From Corticimicrobacter populi (GTDB taxonomy: Bacteria; Pseudomonadota; Gammaproteobacteria; Burkholderiales; Burkholderiaceae_B): DNA of 64,000 nt. The position numbers and the translations under genes were made by a program. Where the stretch lies: the NCBI RefSeq assembly GCF_003123725.1, contig NZ_QETA01000005.1, positions 1 to 64,000 of the forward strand, written 5' to 3'. Positions within the stretch are counted from its first letter, which is position 1; each line of letters starts with the position of its first letter. This document shows positions 10,262-18,501 of this stretch, piece by piece. The notes below the pieces were generated by a model. The model was not told where the DNA came from, did not search any database, and was given only the letters and a program-made list of their open reading frames with translations.

Positions 10262-10296
10262 CAAAATTGTATCAGTCTCTGATAATCATCGTCGAT
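10262..10296 (-). promoter_or_regulatory. Candidate operon promoter with overlapping operator
   Basis: On the minus strand a TACAAT hexamer lies at 10267-10272, with a weak -35 (TCGACG) 18 bases upstream. A perfect 6-3-6 inverted repeat, TATCAG-TCT-CTGATA, occupies 10270-10284 and covers the spacer and the edge of the -10. This is the layout of an autorepressor operator and fits the HTH gene directly downstream. The promoter call rests on sequence inspection only. Confidence 0.5.
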
Positions 10297-10311
10297 CATA
10301 AATGCCTGTCA

Positions 10312-10374
10312 AAAAGGAAAAGGCAAGGGAATGGCAATCAAGGGACAACGGCCCTATTCAGAAAAGGAAAAGGC
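10312..10374. repeat. Two 13-bp direct repeats between the integrase and the HTH gene
   Basis: AAAAGGAAAAGGC occurs at 10312-10324 and again at 10362-10374, exactly 50 bp apart. The stretch 10265-10395 contains no gene. The purine-rich repeat may be a protein-binding site of the element or chance low complexity. I assign no function. Confidence 0.4.
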
Positions 10375-10395
10375 CATAGTCTTCCCCCGGATGGA

Positions 10396-11586
10396 CTACA
10401 CCACCAGATTTCCCGACGGTGCCAGCCCGTCGATGTAGTCCGCCCACGCCTGCAACATCTCCCGCCGCTGCTCAGCGTACTCGGCGCGGTTGTAGACACC
10501 GCGCACGCCGCCGATGGTGTGGTTCGGCGCCTTTTCCACCACATCCGAAGGCCAGCCTTGCTCATGCAGCAACGTCGATGCGGTGCGCCGCAGGTCGTGG
10601 ATGGTGAAGGCAGGAATCTCCTGCCCCTGTAATGACACCTTCAGCGCCTGGTTCAGCGCATTGTTGGCGAAGGGCTTGGCCAGGGTGCCACGCCCCGGCA
10701 GCACCCAGTCGCTGCTGCTGGCCAGCGGCTTGAGTTCCTTGAACAGCGTCTGCGCCTGGGTGGACAGGTAGACGATGTGTGGCTTGCCGGTCTTGGAGTT
10801 CTCGACCGGAATGTGCCATTCGCCTTCGTCCAGGTGCACGTCCTTCCACTGCGCCAGCATCAGTTCGGACTTGCGCACCAGGGTCATCAGGATCAACTGG
10901 AAGGCGATCTTGAACTGGCGGCGGATGTTGGAGGTCTGCATGGCGCGCAGGAACTGCCGGATCTCGTCCGGCGTTAGCGCCCGGTCGCGGGCGGCGGCGC
11001 GGTAGACGTGCCGCATGGGCAGAGCCATGACCGGGTTGGCCTGGATCAGGCCGCAGGTCAGCGCGTAGTCGAACATGCGCTTGAGCAAGCCGCGCACCTG
11101 GCCGGCCGCGGCATCGAAGCCTTGTTCCTTCTTGCGCCAGATGACGCCGCGCACGTCCTCTGCGGTAATGTTCCGGACCGGCTTGCTACCGATGTGCGGC
11201 AGGATGTCCTTCTCCAGGTAGCGGCGAGGCATGGTTACGTCCTTGCGGTCGCGTGACTGGATGTCCTTGAAGAAGCGTTCGGAGAACTTAGCCACGGTGG
11301 CGTCTTCTGCGCCGGCCACCTTGGCTTGCTGCTTCTTCTTTGCCGGTGATTCGCCCATTGCCACTTGCTGGGCCGCCTCATCCCGCTTCAGCCGAGCGTT
11401 CTTCAGCGTTAGCGCAGGGTACTTGCCCAGCGTCAGCTTCTCGTACTTGCCGTTCAGCCGGTAGCGGTAACGCCAGACGATACCCCCGGTCGGGAACACT
11501 TCCACATGAAGCCCCCGGTCGTCGGTGACCGTGTAGGTCTTGTCTCTGGGCTTGAGCGCCTTGAGTGCGTTGTCGGTCAGGGCCAT
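10396..11586 (-). CDS. int: Tyrosine recombinase/integrase of the P4/SGI1 type
   Basis: The 396-residue site-specific recombinase integrates and excises a mobile island. The N-terminal DUF4102-type arm-binding domain (about 1-90, ALTDNALKALKPRDKTY) is followed by a SAM-like core-binding domain (about 98-195). The catalytic domain shows Arg238 (TLVRKSELMLAQW), HDLRR at 330-334, His356 (PNHTIG) and the nucleophile Tyr365 (GVYNRAEY). All catalytic residues are present, so it should be active. The ATG at 11586 has GGAGGATGAG upstream. It lies 183 bases from the 3' end of mnmE and is read away from it. Between them are repeats that may be arm-type binding sites. Confidence 0.95.
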   Translation of the reverse strand: MALTDNALKALKPRDKTYTVTDDRGLHVEVFPTGGIVWRYRYRLNGKYEKLTLGKYPALTLKNARLKRDEAAQQVAMGESPAKKKQQAKVAGAEDATVAKFSERFFKDIQSRDRKDVTMPRRYLEKDILPHIGSKPVRNITAEDVRGVIWRKKEQGFDAAAGQVRGLLKRMFDYALTCGLIQANPVMALPMRHVYRAAARDRALTPDEIRQFLRAMQTSNIRRQFKIAFQLILMTLVRKSELMLAQWKDVHLDEGEWHIPVENSKTGKPHIVYLSTQAQTLFKELKPLASSSDWVLPGRGTLAKPFANNALNQALKVSLQGQEIPAFTIHDLRRTASTLLHEQGWPSDVVEKAPNHTIGGVRGVYNRAEYAEQRREMLQAWADYIDGLAPSGNLVV

Positions 11587-11597
11587 CTCATCCTCCG

Positions 11598-11657
11598 TAT
11601 GTCCAAGTAGACAGAGGAAAGCAATAAACCCGCTACTTGGAACTAAACTTGGACATA
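11598..11657. repeat. Inverted repeats upstream of the integrase (possible Int/Xis arm or operator sites)
   Basis: TATGTCCAAGT at 11598-11608 is the exact reverse complement of ACTTGGACATA at 11647-11657. A third copy of the core, CTACTTGGA, lies at 11633-11641 and matches the reverse complement of TCCAAGTAG at 11602-11610. The three sites sit between the integrase start and the mnmE attachment site, where arm-type binding sites of tyrosine integrases or operators for int usually lie. Confidence 0.6.
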
Positions 11658-11769
11658 AAAGTGAGTAGCCTTGACTGTATCACCGAATCACTCAGTAGAC
11701 AAAAATCCCTTTATTTATGCGGGTTACAGGCACATAAGCAGACTTCAGTGGATGTCCTTGAATCCAAAA

Positions 11770-11787
11770 TCACTTCCCGATGCAGAA
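11770..11787 (-). other. Candidate attachment site at the 3' end of mnmE
   Basis: The last 18 bases of mnmE read TTCTGCATCGGGAAGTGA (FCIGK plus stop). The 3' terminus of mnmE (trmE/thdF) is the known attachment site of Salmonella genomic island 1 and related elements, and this sequence is very close to that 18-bp site. The adjacent integrase supports its use here. A second copy was not found between 1 and 11769, so the far end of the element should lie outside the window. Confidence 0.65.
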
Positions 11788-13287
11788 GCTGGAAAAAATC
11801 TCCCCCAGCAAATCATCACTACTGAAAACTCCGGTAATCTCCCCCAGCGCCTCGTGTGCCAGCCGCAGCTCTTCCGCAAACAGATCCAGCACGCGGTCAT
11901 CCATCTGTGCGTGCGCCCAGGCCATTTCCAGGTGCTCGCTGGCGCGCAGCAGCGCCTGCATGTGTCGTTCCCGGGCCAGCCAGGGGGATTCCATCGAGGC
12001 ATTCCAGCCGGCCAGCCGCAGCAGTGTCTGGCGCAGCGTATCCAGCCCCTGGCCGGTGGCGGCGGAAATACAGAGGATCTCGCCGGCATCGCGCCGTCCG
12101 TTGGGGGAAGGCTGTGCGGCGCAGGCGAGGGTGTCCGTGCCGCCCGGCAGCAGGTCCAGCTTGTTGTAGACGGTCAGTACCGGCGTGCCGGCCGGCACGC
12201 GGGCGGCAATGTCCGGCTCCAGGATGGGTGATTCACCCATGGCAGGCAGATGACTGCCTCTGGGTAGATCGGAGGCCCCCGGCTCATTGACGTGACTGCG
12301 GGCTGCCGCAGCATCGGTGTTCTGTGCCGACCCGTCGGTCAGTTCCATCACCGAGCGGATATCTCGCAGATGCAGCACCACGTCCGCCTTCTCGATTTCC
12401 TGCCAACTGCGGGCGATGCCGATGCGTTCGACCGTATCTTCGGTGTCGCGCAGGCCGGCGGTATCGACGATGTGCAGCGGCACGCCGTCGATGTGGATCT
12501 GTTGCTCGACCTTGTCGCGGGTGGTGCCGGCAATCGGGGTGACGATGGCGGCCTCGAAGCCGGCCAGCGCATTGAGCAGGCTCGATTTGCCCACATTGGG
12601 CTGGCCAGCCAGCACGACCCGCAGACCTTCGCGCAGGATCACGCCCTGGCGTGTCTGAGCGATGATGGTCTGCAGGGTCTCCCGTAGTTGTTGCAGCGTA
12701 CCGCGTGCCTGGTATTTTTCGAGAAAATCGATTTCTTCCTCGGGAAAGTCCAGCGTGGCTTCGACCAGCGTCCGCAGGCCCACAATGTCGCCTGCCAGCG
12801 CATCGACCTGGGTCGAAAAGGCACCGGACAACGAGGCCATGGCACCGCGTGCGGCGGCGTCCGAAGAGGCTTCGATCAAGTCGGCCACGGCCTCGGCCTG
12901 CGCCAGGTCGAGGCGATCATTGAGAAAGGCCCGCCGGGTGAACTCCCCCGGCTCGGCCAGCCGCAGGCCCAGGTCGCGGCCCGCTTCCAGGCAGCGCTCC
13001 AGCACCTGTCGCAACACAGCCGGGCCGCCGTGGCCTTGCAGCTCAAGCACATCCTCGCCGGTGTACGAATGCGGGCCGGGAAAGGACAGCACGATACCCT
13101 CGTCGATGGTACTGCCGTCGTCCCTCAGAAAAGGCAGGAAGTGTGCGTGGCGTGGTCTGAGGGGCTGGGCGAACAGACGTGTGCGCAGTGTGGTGAGGTC
13201 CGGGCCGGACACGCGCACCACACCGATACCGCCCCGGCCTGGGGCGGTGGCGATGGCGGCGATCAGGTCGGTGTGATGGGCATTCAT
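11770..13287 (-). CDS. mnmE: tRNA modification GTPase MnmE
   Basis: MnmE with MnmG forms the 5-carboxymethylaminomethyl group on the wobble uridine of several tRNAs. The frame has 505 residues, longer than the usual roughly 450-460. The folate-binding N-domain (1-120, [20 protein letters not shown]) is followed by helices and then the G domain: GQPNVGKSS (228-236), DTAGLRDT (275-282) and NKLD (375-378). The C-terminus carries the essential Cys in FCIGK. About 45-50 extra residues, rich in Ala, Gly, Ser and Pro, lie at about 312-360 just before NKLD; these account for the length. The stop codon lies inside the candidate island attachment site, and the C-terminus remains canonical. Confidence 0.97.
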   Translation of the reverse strand: MNAHHTDLIAAIATAPGRGGIGVVRVSGPDLTTLRTRLFAQPLRPRHAHFLPFLRDDGSTIDEGIVLSFPGPHSYTGEDVLELQGHGGPAVLRQVLERCLEAGRDLGLRLAEPGEFTRRAFLNDRLDLAQAEAVADLIEASSDAAARGAMASLSGAFSTQVDALAGDIVGLRTLVEATLDFPEEEIDFLEKYQARGTLQQLRETLQTIIAQTRQGVILREGLRVVLAGQPNVGKSSLLNALAGFEAAIVTPIAGTTRDKVEQQIHIDGVPLHIVDTAGLRDTEDTVERIGIARSWQEIEKADVVLHLRDIRSVMELTDGSAQNTDAAAARSHVNEPGASDLPRGSHLPAMGESPILEPDIAARVPAGTPVLTVYNKLDLLPGGTDTLACAAQPSPNGRRDAGEILCISAATGQGLDTLRQTLLRLAGWNASMESPWLARERHMQALLRASEHLEMAWAHAQMDDRVLDLFAEELRLAHEALGEITGVFSSDDLLGEIFSSFCIGK

Positions 13288-13314
13288 GCAAACTCCTGCT
13301 GGCGCGAGCTGCCG

Positions 13315-14019
13315 CTAGAACGCTGCAGCGGGTGCTGCCGTGGTTGGGGTGACGATTTCCTGCACGCCGTTGATCACGAACTGGACCGCCATGCAGACCA
13401 GCAGGAAGCCCATGATGCGTGAAATGGCCTCCACGCCGTTGTGGCCGATGAATTTGACGATCTTTTCAGCCGAGCTCAGGCAGAGCCAGAACAGCAGGGC
13501 CAGCAAGGCGAAGACGATGACCGGCGAGACCATCAGGACCCAGTCTGCATATTCCTTGGTATCGCTGCCGTTGATGGTGGCGGCCACGCTGACGATCATC
13601 GCGATGGTGCCGGGGCCGGCCGTGCCCGGCATGGCCAGCGGTACGAAGGCGATGTTGGGCACATTGGCGCTGGCCATGGCCGTCTCGTTGGTCTTCTGGG
13701 CCTCGGGCAGATCGGTGTTGCTGCTGGGAAACAGCATGGTGAAGCCGATGAAGGCCACGATCAGGCCACCGGCGATGCGCATGCCGGGTATGGAAATCCC
13801 GAACGACTGCATGATCAGATGTCCGCCAAAGAAGGTGACGATCATGATCATGAAGACATAGAGCGTGGCCTGGCGCACCTGTGCCTGACGCTCCTTGTAG
13901 GGGATGAAGCGGCTCAGTGACAGGAACATGATCATCGATGTCAACGGATTGGACAGCGGCAGCATCAGCAGCAGGCCCAGGCCGGTCAGCGAAACAAGGT
14001 CGGTCAGGTCTTTCAGCAT
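13315..14019 (-). CDS. MarC-family inner-membrane protein
   Basis: The 234-residue protein has about six hydrophobic segments and the family hallmarks MLPLSNPLTSMIMF near the N-terminus and GTAGPGTIAMIVS in the middle. These match the MarC/YchE (NAAT-like) family. The former link to multiple antibiotic resistance was withdrawn and a transport substrate is not settled. I start it at ATG 14019, which has GGAG nine bases upstream. A TTG at 14058 would add 13 residues but sits almost on the yidC terminator. It ends 27 bases before the mnmE start and reads in the same direction, so the two may share a transcript. Confidence 0.9.
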   Translation of the reverse strand: MLKDLTDLVSLTGLGLLLMLPLSNPLTSMIMFLSLSRFIPYKERQAQVRQATLYVFMIMIVTFFGGHLIMQSFGISIPGMRIAGGLIVAFIGFTMLFPSSNTDLPEAQKTNETAMASANVPNIAFVPLAMPGTAGPGTIAMIVSVAATINGSDTKEYADWVLMVSPVIVFALLALLFWLCLSSAEKIVKFIGHNGVEAISRIMGFLLVCMAVQFVINGVQEIVTPTTAAPAAAF

Positions 14020-14063
14020 CTCAGTGTGCTCCGGGAAAAACTCAGCAAGGGTAGACAATAAAC

Positions 14064-14094
14064 AAAAAGGCGCCGGCTGTCTGCCTGGCGCCTT
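14064..14094 (-). terminator. Rho-independent terminator after yidC
   Basis: AAGGCGCC at 14067-14074 pairs perfectly with GGCGCCTT at 14087-14094. On the minus strand the stem is followed by TTTTTG. It lies 75 bases beyond the yidC stop, so it ends the rpmH-rnpA-yidD-yidC transcript. Confidence 0.75.
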
Positions 14095-14168
14095 CGGAGA
14101 CTGCGTCGTGGAACGGGCCGATGGTCATCCCCAAGGATGTCGGACAGCCCGTTGCCTCGTCATGCCGC

Positions 14169-15881
14169 TCAGTTGTTGGCGGCTGCTGCCGTCTGCTTTT
14201 CTATCTTCTTGGTGATGTACCACTGTTGTGCGATCGACAGGATGTTGTTGACGCACCAGTACAGCACCAGACCTGCCGGGAAGAAGAACATCATCCCGCC
14301 GAACACCAGCGGCATGATCATCATGATCTTGGCCTGCATGGGATCGGGCGGCGTCGGGTTCAGCTTGATCTGCAGGAACATGGTGGCCATCATCACGGCG
14401 GGCAGGATGAAGTACGGATCGCGCACCGACAGGTCATGCACCCACAGGATCCAGGGGGCACCGCGCATCTCGACGCTGGCCAGCAGCACCCAGTACAGCG
14501 AGATGAAGACCGGGATCTGCACCAGGATCGGCAGGCAGCCGCCCAGCGGATTGATCTTCTCGTTGCGGTACATCTCCATCATGGCGGCGTTGAGCTTGGG
14601 CTTGTCGTCGCCATACTTCTCCTTGAGGGCCTGCAGACGCGGGGCGACCATTTTCATCTTGGCCATCGAGCGGTAGCTGGCCGAAGCGAGCGGGTAGAAA
14701 GCGGCCTTGATCAGCACCGTCAGGGCGACGATGGTCCAGCCCCAGTTGCCCAGCAGCATGTGCAGCCAGGTCATGAGCGCGAACAGCGGCTTGGCGATGA
14801 TCGTCAACCAGCCATAATCCACCACCAGGTCCAGGCCGGGGGCCAGGGCTTCCATGGCTTGCTGATCCTGGGGGCCAACCCACAGGCGGGCCGAAGCGAT
14901 GGTGGTCGCACCAGGGGCGATGGCATCGACGGGTTCGATGGCGCGCACGGCAAACAGGTTCTTCTGCAGCTCAACGATGTCGTTGGTGCGCAGCTTGCCC
15001 TGCGGCGGTACCCAGGCCGTGGCGAAATAATGCTGGATCATGGCGATCCAGCCATTGTCTGCCTGACGGACGTAGTCAGCCTTGTTCTTCTCGATGTCGG
15101 AGAAGGTGACCTTCTGGAACTTGTCCTGGTTCGAGTATACGGCCGGACCGGTGAAGGTACGGTAGAAGCTCGACGAGTCGGCGGGCTGGTTGCCATCGCG
15201 GGTGATCTGCAGGTAGACCGAGGGCGACTTGGCAGCTTCGCTGGTGTTGGTCAGGGCATGCTTGACGTCAACGATGTAGCTGCCCTTTTGCAGGCTGAAG
15301 CTCTTGACCAGGCGTACGCCGCCCGACTCGGCCTGGAACACCACGGTCAGATTGTCGCCGTTCAGTTCGCGGTCGGCGCTGATCACGCTGAATTGCGACA
15401 GGTGGTTGGGGTAGGCCTCGGCACCGGCGGGCGCACCCACGGCACCGGTCTGCACCAGGTAGGTCAGGGCAGGCACGTTGTCGAGCAGGATAGTGGGCTG
15501 GTCGGAGCCGCTGCTGGCCGGATACTTGAGCAGCTCCGCCTTGATGATCTGCGCACCCTGGGTGTCGAAGGTCAGGCGCAGTACATCGCTGGAGACGACC
15601 AGCAGACGATCCTGCGGGGCGTTGTCTGCGGGCACGCTGGCCAGCGTGGGCTGTGATGCGCCCGGCACGGTGCCGGTGGCTGCGGCAGGGGCCTGCGCGG
15701 CCGCGGGCACGGCCGGATCGGCGGCACTCTGCGTACCGGCAATGGGTGCGCTCGTGGTATCGGCCTGTGCCGGCTGGGAGCTGAACAGGCCGGGCTGACC
15801 ATTATGGGTCTGCCAGTTGTTCCAGAGCAGCAGCAGCGCGAAAGAAAAGATCATCCAGAGGATGGTGCGTCGAATATCCAT
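14169..15881 (-). CDS. yidC: Membrane protein insertase YidC
   Basis: YidC inserts and folds inner-membrane proteins, alone or with SecYEG. The 570-residue protein has an N-terminal membrane anchor (RRTILWMIFSFALLLLW) and an Ala/Pro-rich linker at about 35-95. The large periplasmic beta domain at about 100-345 is typical of Gram-negative YidC. Five C-terminal membrane segments follow, with the conserved hydrophilic groove region after WLHMLLGNWGWTI and the cytoplasmic loop YRSMAKMKMVAPRLQALKEK. It is the last gene of the usual rpmH-rnpA-yidD-yidC cluster, about 85 bases after yidD, and is followed by a strong terminator. Confidence 0.98.
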   Translation of the reverse strand: MDIRRTILWMIFSFALLLLWNNWQTHNGQPGLFSSQPAQADTTSAPIAGTQSAADPAVPAAAQAPAAATGTVPGASQPTLASVPADNAPQDRLLVVSSDVLRLTFDTQGAQIIKAELLKYPASSGSDQPTILLDNVPALTYLVQTGAVGAPAGAEAYPNHLSQFSVISADRELNGDNLTVVFQAESGGVRLVKSFSLQKGSYIVDVKHALTNTSEAAKSPSVYLQITRDGNQPADSSSFYRTFTGPAVYSNQDKFQKVTFSDIEKNKADYVRQADNGWIAMIQHYFATAWVPPQGKLRTNDIVELQKNLFAVRAIEPVDAIAPGATTIASARLWVGPQDQQAMEALAPGLDLVVDYGWLTIIAKPLFALMTWLHMLLGNWGWTIVALTVLIKAAFYPLASASYRSMAKMKMVAPRLQALKEKYGDDKPKLNAAMMEMYRNEKINPLGGCLPILVQIPVFISLYWVLLASVEMRGAPWILWVHDLSVRDPYFILPAVMMATMFLQIKLNPTPPDPMQAKIMMIMPLVFGGMMFFFPAGLVLYWCVNNILSIAQQWYITKKIEKQTAAAANN

Positions 15882-15965
15882 GGTGCCTGCAGAGAGTTAA
15901 ATCCGGCCGGAGCGGAAAGGGTGTGTCGGAATCAGGTTTGCGGCAAAGTCCACAAGTTTAGCCGG

Positions 15966-16262
15966 TTAAGGCTGCGGATGGTGGCGTCCGTCATGTTCGC
16001 CGTGTTCGTGTTGCGGCCCATGCGGTGCGTGGTTCGCGCCGCACTGGCAGCCCGGTACCGGATCGATGCCGCCCTGGGCCCATGGGTGGCAGCGGCCGAT
16101 GCGTCGCACCATCAGCCAGAATCCCTTCCATGCGCCATGCGTCTCGATGGCTTCGATGGCGTACTGGGAGCAGGTGGGGGTGAAGCGGCACGAGTGGCCG
16201 GTCCAGGGGCTGATGAAATAGCGGTAGAAGCGGATCGGTGCGATCAGCAGTGACTTCAGCAT
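15966..16262 (-). CDS. yidD: Membrane protein insertion efficiency factor YidD with His-rich tail
   Basis: YidD is a small peripheral membrane protein that helps YidC-dependent insertion. The 98-residue product has the family core: [33 protein letters not shown], written here as one run of pieces from [10 protein letters not shown] to TCSQYA, then [12 protein letters not shown]. After that core the last 25 residues are unusual: [10 protein letters not shown] and then a run of alternating His, Gly, Glu and Asp. The frame overlaps the end of rnpA by seven bases, implying coupled translation. The tail could bind metal; that is inference. Confidence 0.94.
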   Translation of the reverse strand: MLKSLLIAPIRFYRYFISPWTGHSCRFTPTCSQYAIEAIETHGAWKGFWLMVRRIGRCHPWAQGGIDPVPGCQCGANHAPHGPQHEHGEHDGRHHPQP

Positions 16263-16645
16263 TGGGCCGCCCTCCGAAAATGCCTGTCCAGCTCGGCGCG
16301 TGCCTGGCGCTTGAGCTCGGTCAGCGAAGTTTCGGGAATGCGGTTGCCCAGGCGCACGACATAGTCGGCAGGCGGCAGTTGCCCCTGTATCTGGCGAAAG
16401 GCTTCGCGAGCCACACGCTTGAGGGCGTTGCGACTGACCGACAGTGGTGCAAGGCGTTTGGCAACGATCAGCCCCAGGCGCGCGCGCGAGCAGGCGGGCG
16501 CGTCGGAGGTCGCTGCAGGTGCGCTATGCAGTACGAACAAAGCCCCTCGGGATACGCGGCGGTTCTTGAGGCACGCGGCGTATTCGGAAGGGCGCAGCAG
16601 GCGGGCGGCAGCGGGAAAGCGGGCTGTCGGCCGAGGCTCGATCAC
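16256..16645 (-). CDS. rnpA: Ribonuclease P protein component
   Basis: RnpA assists the catalytic RNA of RNase P in trimming tRNA 5' leaders. The product is 129 residues if started at GTG 16645, which overlaps the rpmH stop (GTGTGA). That length fits the family. The conserved core is visible: [20 protein letters not shown], then the basic helix [18 protein letters not shown] and AREAFRQ. The open frame continues upstream through rpmH, but that part is a shadow of the ribosomal protein gene. It overlaps yidD by seven bases, so rpmH, rnpA and yidD form one tightly coupled unit. The exact start is the least certain point. Confidence 0.92.
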   Translation of the reverse strand: MIEPRPTARFPAAARLLRPSEYAACLKNRRVSRGALFVLHSAPAATSDAPACSRARLGLIVAKRLAPLSVSRNALKRVAREAFRQIQGQLPPADYVVRLGNRIPETSLTELKRQARAELDRHFRRAAQC

Positions 16646-16776
16646 ACTGCCAGGCGCTTGCGGCCCTTGGCACGGCGTGCGCTCAGCACGGCGCGGCCGG
16701 CACGGGTCTTCATGCGCACGCGAAAGCCGTGGGTGCGCTTGCGACGGGTAACGGAGGGTTGGAAAGTACGTTTCAT
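16642..16776 (-). CDS. rpmH: 50S ribosomal protein L34
   Basis: The 44-residue product starts [18 protein letters not shown] and ends in a run of Lys and Arg. It is an almost invariant L34 sequence of the large ribosomal subunit. A frame of 66 codons begins further upstream, but the L34 start at 16776 is certain from the conserved N-terminus. It is the first gene of the leftward cluster and diverges from dnaA, the classical arrangement near the replication origin. Its stop overlaps the GTG start of rnpA. Confidence 0.97.
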   Translation of the reverse strand: MKRTFQPSVTRRKRTHGFRVRMKTRAGRAVLSARRAKGRKRLAV

Positions 16777-16893
16777 GTTCAGATCCGGGTTGGTCTGGAG
16801 GGTTGGTCCAAGGGCAGTACCGAGCCGCATCCCAGGCTGCATCAGGCATGGCCTGCGCAGCAGAAAATCGCCCGCTACAGTGAAAAGCCCTCT

Positions 16894-16922
16894 ATTTCAT
16901 CAAATTTTTGCAGTGTAGTCAA
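16894..16922 (-). promoter_or_regulatory. Candidate rpmH promoter
   Basis: On the minus strand TTGACT (16917-16922) is followed, 17 bases later, by TGAAAT (16894-16899). That is a reasonable sigma-70 pair about 120 bases upstream of the rpmH ATG, in the AT-richest part of the rpmH-dnaA gap. It is assigned by inspection only. Confidence 0.5.
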
Positions 16923-16961
16923 ACGGTTAGAGGTGGTGAACGTGTAACCGGGTAGGCGGCC

Positions 16962-17007
16962 TGTGGATAACATGGGCCGGGACAGGGTAGAATCGAGGTT
17001 TGGATAA
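16962..17007 (-). promoter_or_regulatory. DnaA boxes upstream of dnaA
   Basis: TGTGGATAA at 16962-16970 is a perfect DnaA box (TTATCCACA on the minus strand). TTTGGATAA at 16999-17007 is an 8-of-9 match. Both lie just upstream of the dnaA ATG and suit autoregulation of dnaA. No dense box cluster was seen in this 238-bp gap, so whether it is the functional oriC is open. Confidence 0.7.
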
Positions 17008-17014
17008 GAGTCAA

Positions 17015-18499
17015 ATGAACGAGTTCTGGCAAACCTGCGTTTCCCGGCTGGAGCAGGATATTCCCCCCCAACAGATCAGCGCGTGGATACGCCCGCTGGT
17101 ACCGCTTGCGTACGATGAAACGCAGGCGGTGCTGCGCGTGGCCGCACCCAATCGCTTCAAGCTCGACTGGGTGCGCAAGAATTATTCACTGCGCATCGAG
17201 GAGTTGGCAGCCGAGTGGTTCCATCGCCCGGTGCAGGTCACGTTTGAACTGGCCCAGGGGCGGGCTGGCCTGGCACCTGCGCCGGCTCCTGCTGCGCCCG
17301 CACCGATCCCGGCTCCGGCCATTGGCCTGCTGCCTACTGAAACCCCACTGCCGGCTGAGGTACCTGCTTCGTCCGTTTTCCAGGCCGATACCGGTACGCA
17401 GCACGCGACCCGGATCGAGGCCCCGACACTGGTGCTGGCGTCCCAGGCTACGGGTCAGGCGGTTTACGATCGTTCGCGGCTCAACACCGACATGACGTTC
17501 GACAACTTCGTCACCGGCAAGGCCAACCAGCTGGCGCGCGCCGCTGCGCTGCAGGTGGCCGAAAATCCAGGCGTCTCGTACAACCCGCTGTTCCTCTACG
17601 GCGGCGTGGGCCTGGGCAAGACCCACTTGATCCACGCCATTGGCAACGCCATGGTGCAGGCCGGCACCGGCTCCAAGTCCAAGGTGCGCTACGTACACGC
17701 CGACCAGTATGTCTCCGACGTGGTCAAGGCCTACCAGCGCAAGGCGTTCGACGATTTCAAGCGCTACTACCATTCGCTCGACCTGCTGCTGATCGACGAT
17801 ATCCAGTTTTTCTCCGGCAAGAATCGAACCCAGGAAGAGTTCTTCTACGCCTTCGAGGCGATGGTGGCACAGCGCAAGCAGATCATCATCACAAGCGATA
17901 CTTACCCCAAGGAACTGGCAGGCATCGACAGCCGCCTGATCTCGCGCTTCGATTCCGGCCTGACGGTCGCCATCGAGCCGCCCGAACTCGAAATGCGCGT
18001 CGCCATCCTGCTGCGCAAGGCCGATTCCGAAGGCATGCCCATGCCCGAGGAGGTGGCTTTCTTCATCGCCAAGCATCTGCGCAGCAACGTGCGCGAGCTT
18101 GAAGGTGCGCTGCGCAAGGTGCTGGCCTATGCACGCTTTCATGGCCGCGATGTGCTGACGGTCGAGATGTGCAAGGATGCGCTCAAGGACCTGCTGTCGG
18201 TCTCCAACGGCCAGATCACGGTCGAGAACATCCAGAAAACGGTGGCCGATTTCTACAAGATCAAGGTCGCCGACATGTATTCGAAACGCCGGCCTGCCAA
18301 TATTGCACTGCCGCGCCAGATTGCCATGTACCTGGCCAAGGAACTGACCCAGAAAAGCCTGCCCGAGATCGGCGATCTGTTTGGCGGTCGCGATCACACG
18401 ACAGTGCTGCACGCGGTGCGTAAAATCTCCGATGCCCGCACCAAGCAGACCGAACTCAACCATTCCCTGCACGTACTCGAACAAACGCTCAAAGGATAA
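17015..18499 (+). CDS. dnaA: Chromosomal replication initiator DnaA
   Basis: DnaA binds 9-mer boxes at oriC, opens the duplex and loads DnaB. The product is 494 residues from ATG 17015 ([20 protein letters not shown]), which matches the usual Bordetella-type N-terminus; a TTG at 17000 would add five residues. Domain I spans about 1-85, followed by an Ala/Pro-rich variable domain II to about 155. The AAA+ domain starts at [14 protein letters not shown], with Walker [10 protein letters not shown] and Walker [10 protein letters not shown]. The C-terminal box-binding domain has the signature [11 protein letters not shown]. dnaN begins three bases after the stop. Confidence 0.98.
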   Translation: MNEFWQTCVSRLEQDIPPQQISAWIRPLVPLAYDETQAVLRVAAPNRFKLDWVRKNYSLRIEELAAEWFHRPVQVTFELAQGRAGLAPAPAPAAPAPIPAPAIGLLPTETPLPAEVPASSVFQADTGTQHATRIEAPTLVLASQATGQAVYDRSRLNTDMTFDNFVTGKANQLARAAALQVAENPGVSYNPLFLYGGVGLGKTHLIHAIGNAMVQAGTGSKSKVRYVHADQYVSDVVKAYQRKAFDDFKRYYHSLDLLLIDDIQFFSGKNRTQEEFFYAFEAMVAQRKQIIITSDTYPKELAGIDSRLISRFDSGLTVAIEPPELEMRVAILLRKADSEGMPMPEEVAFFIAKHLRSNVRELEGALRKVLAYARFHGRDVLTVEMCKDALKDLLSVSNGQITVENIQKTVADFYKIKVADMYSKRRPANIALPRQIAMYLAKELTQKSLPEIGDLFGGRDHTTVLHAVRKISDARTKQTELNHSLHVLEQTLKG

Positions 18500-18501
18500 C
18501 C

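Noticed and set aside
11598-11657. CRISPR-like repeats near the integrase
   Set aside because: There are only three copies, inverted, with irregular spacing and no Cas genes, so this is not a CRISPR array.
11640-11769. tRNA gene as integration target
   Set aside because: There is no cloverleaf or anticodon-like structure. The target is the 3' end of mnmE instead.
1-11787. A second mnmE-type attachment repeat inside the window
   Set aside because: I looked for sequence like the last 18 bp of mnmE in 1-11769 and did not find it, so the island's other end is not placed here.
14121-15656. 511-codon open frame antisense to yidC
   Set aside because: It has an abnormal His/Gln-rich composition and no ribosome-binding site, and it is covered by yidC.
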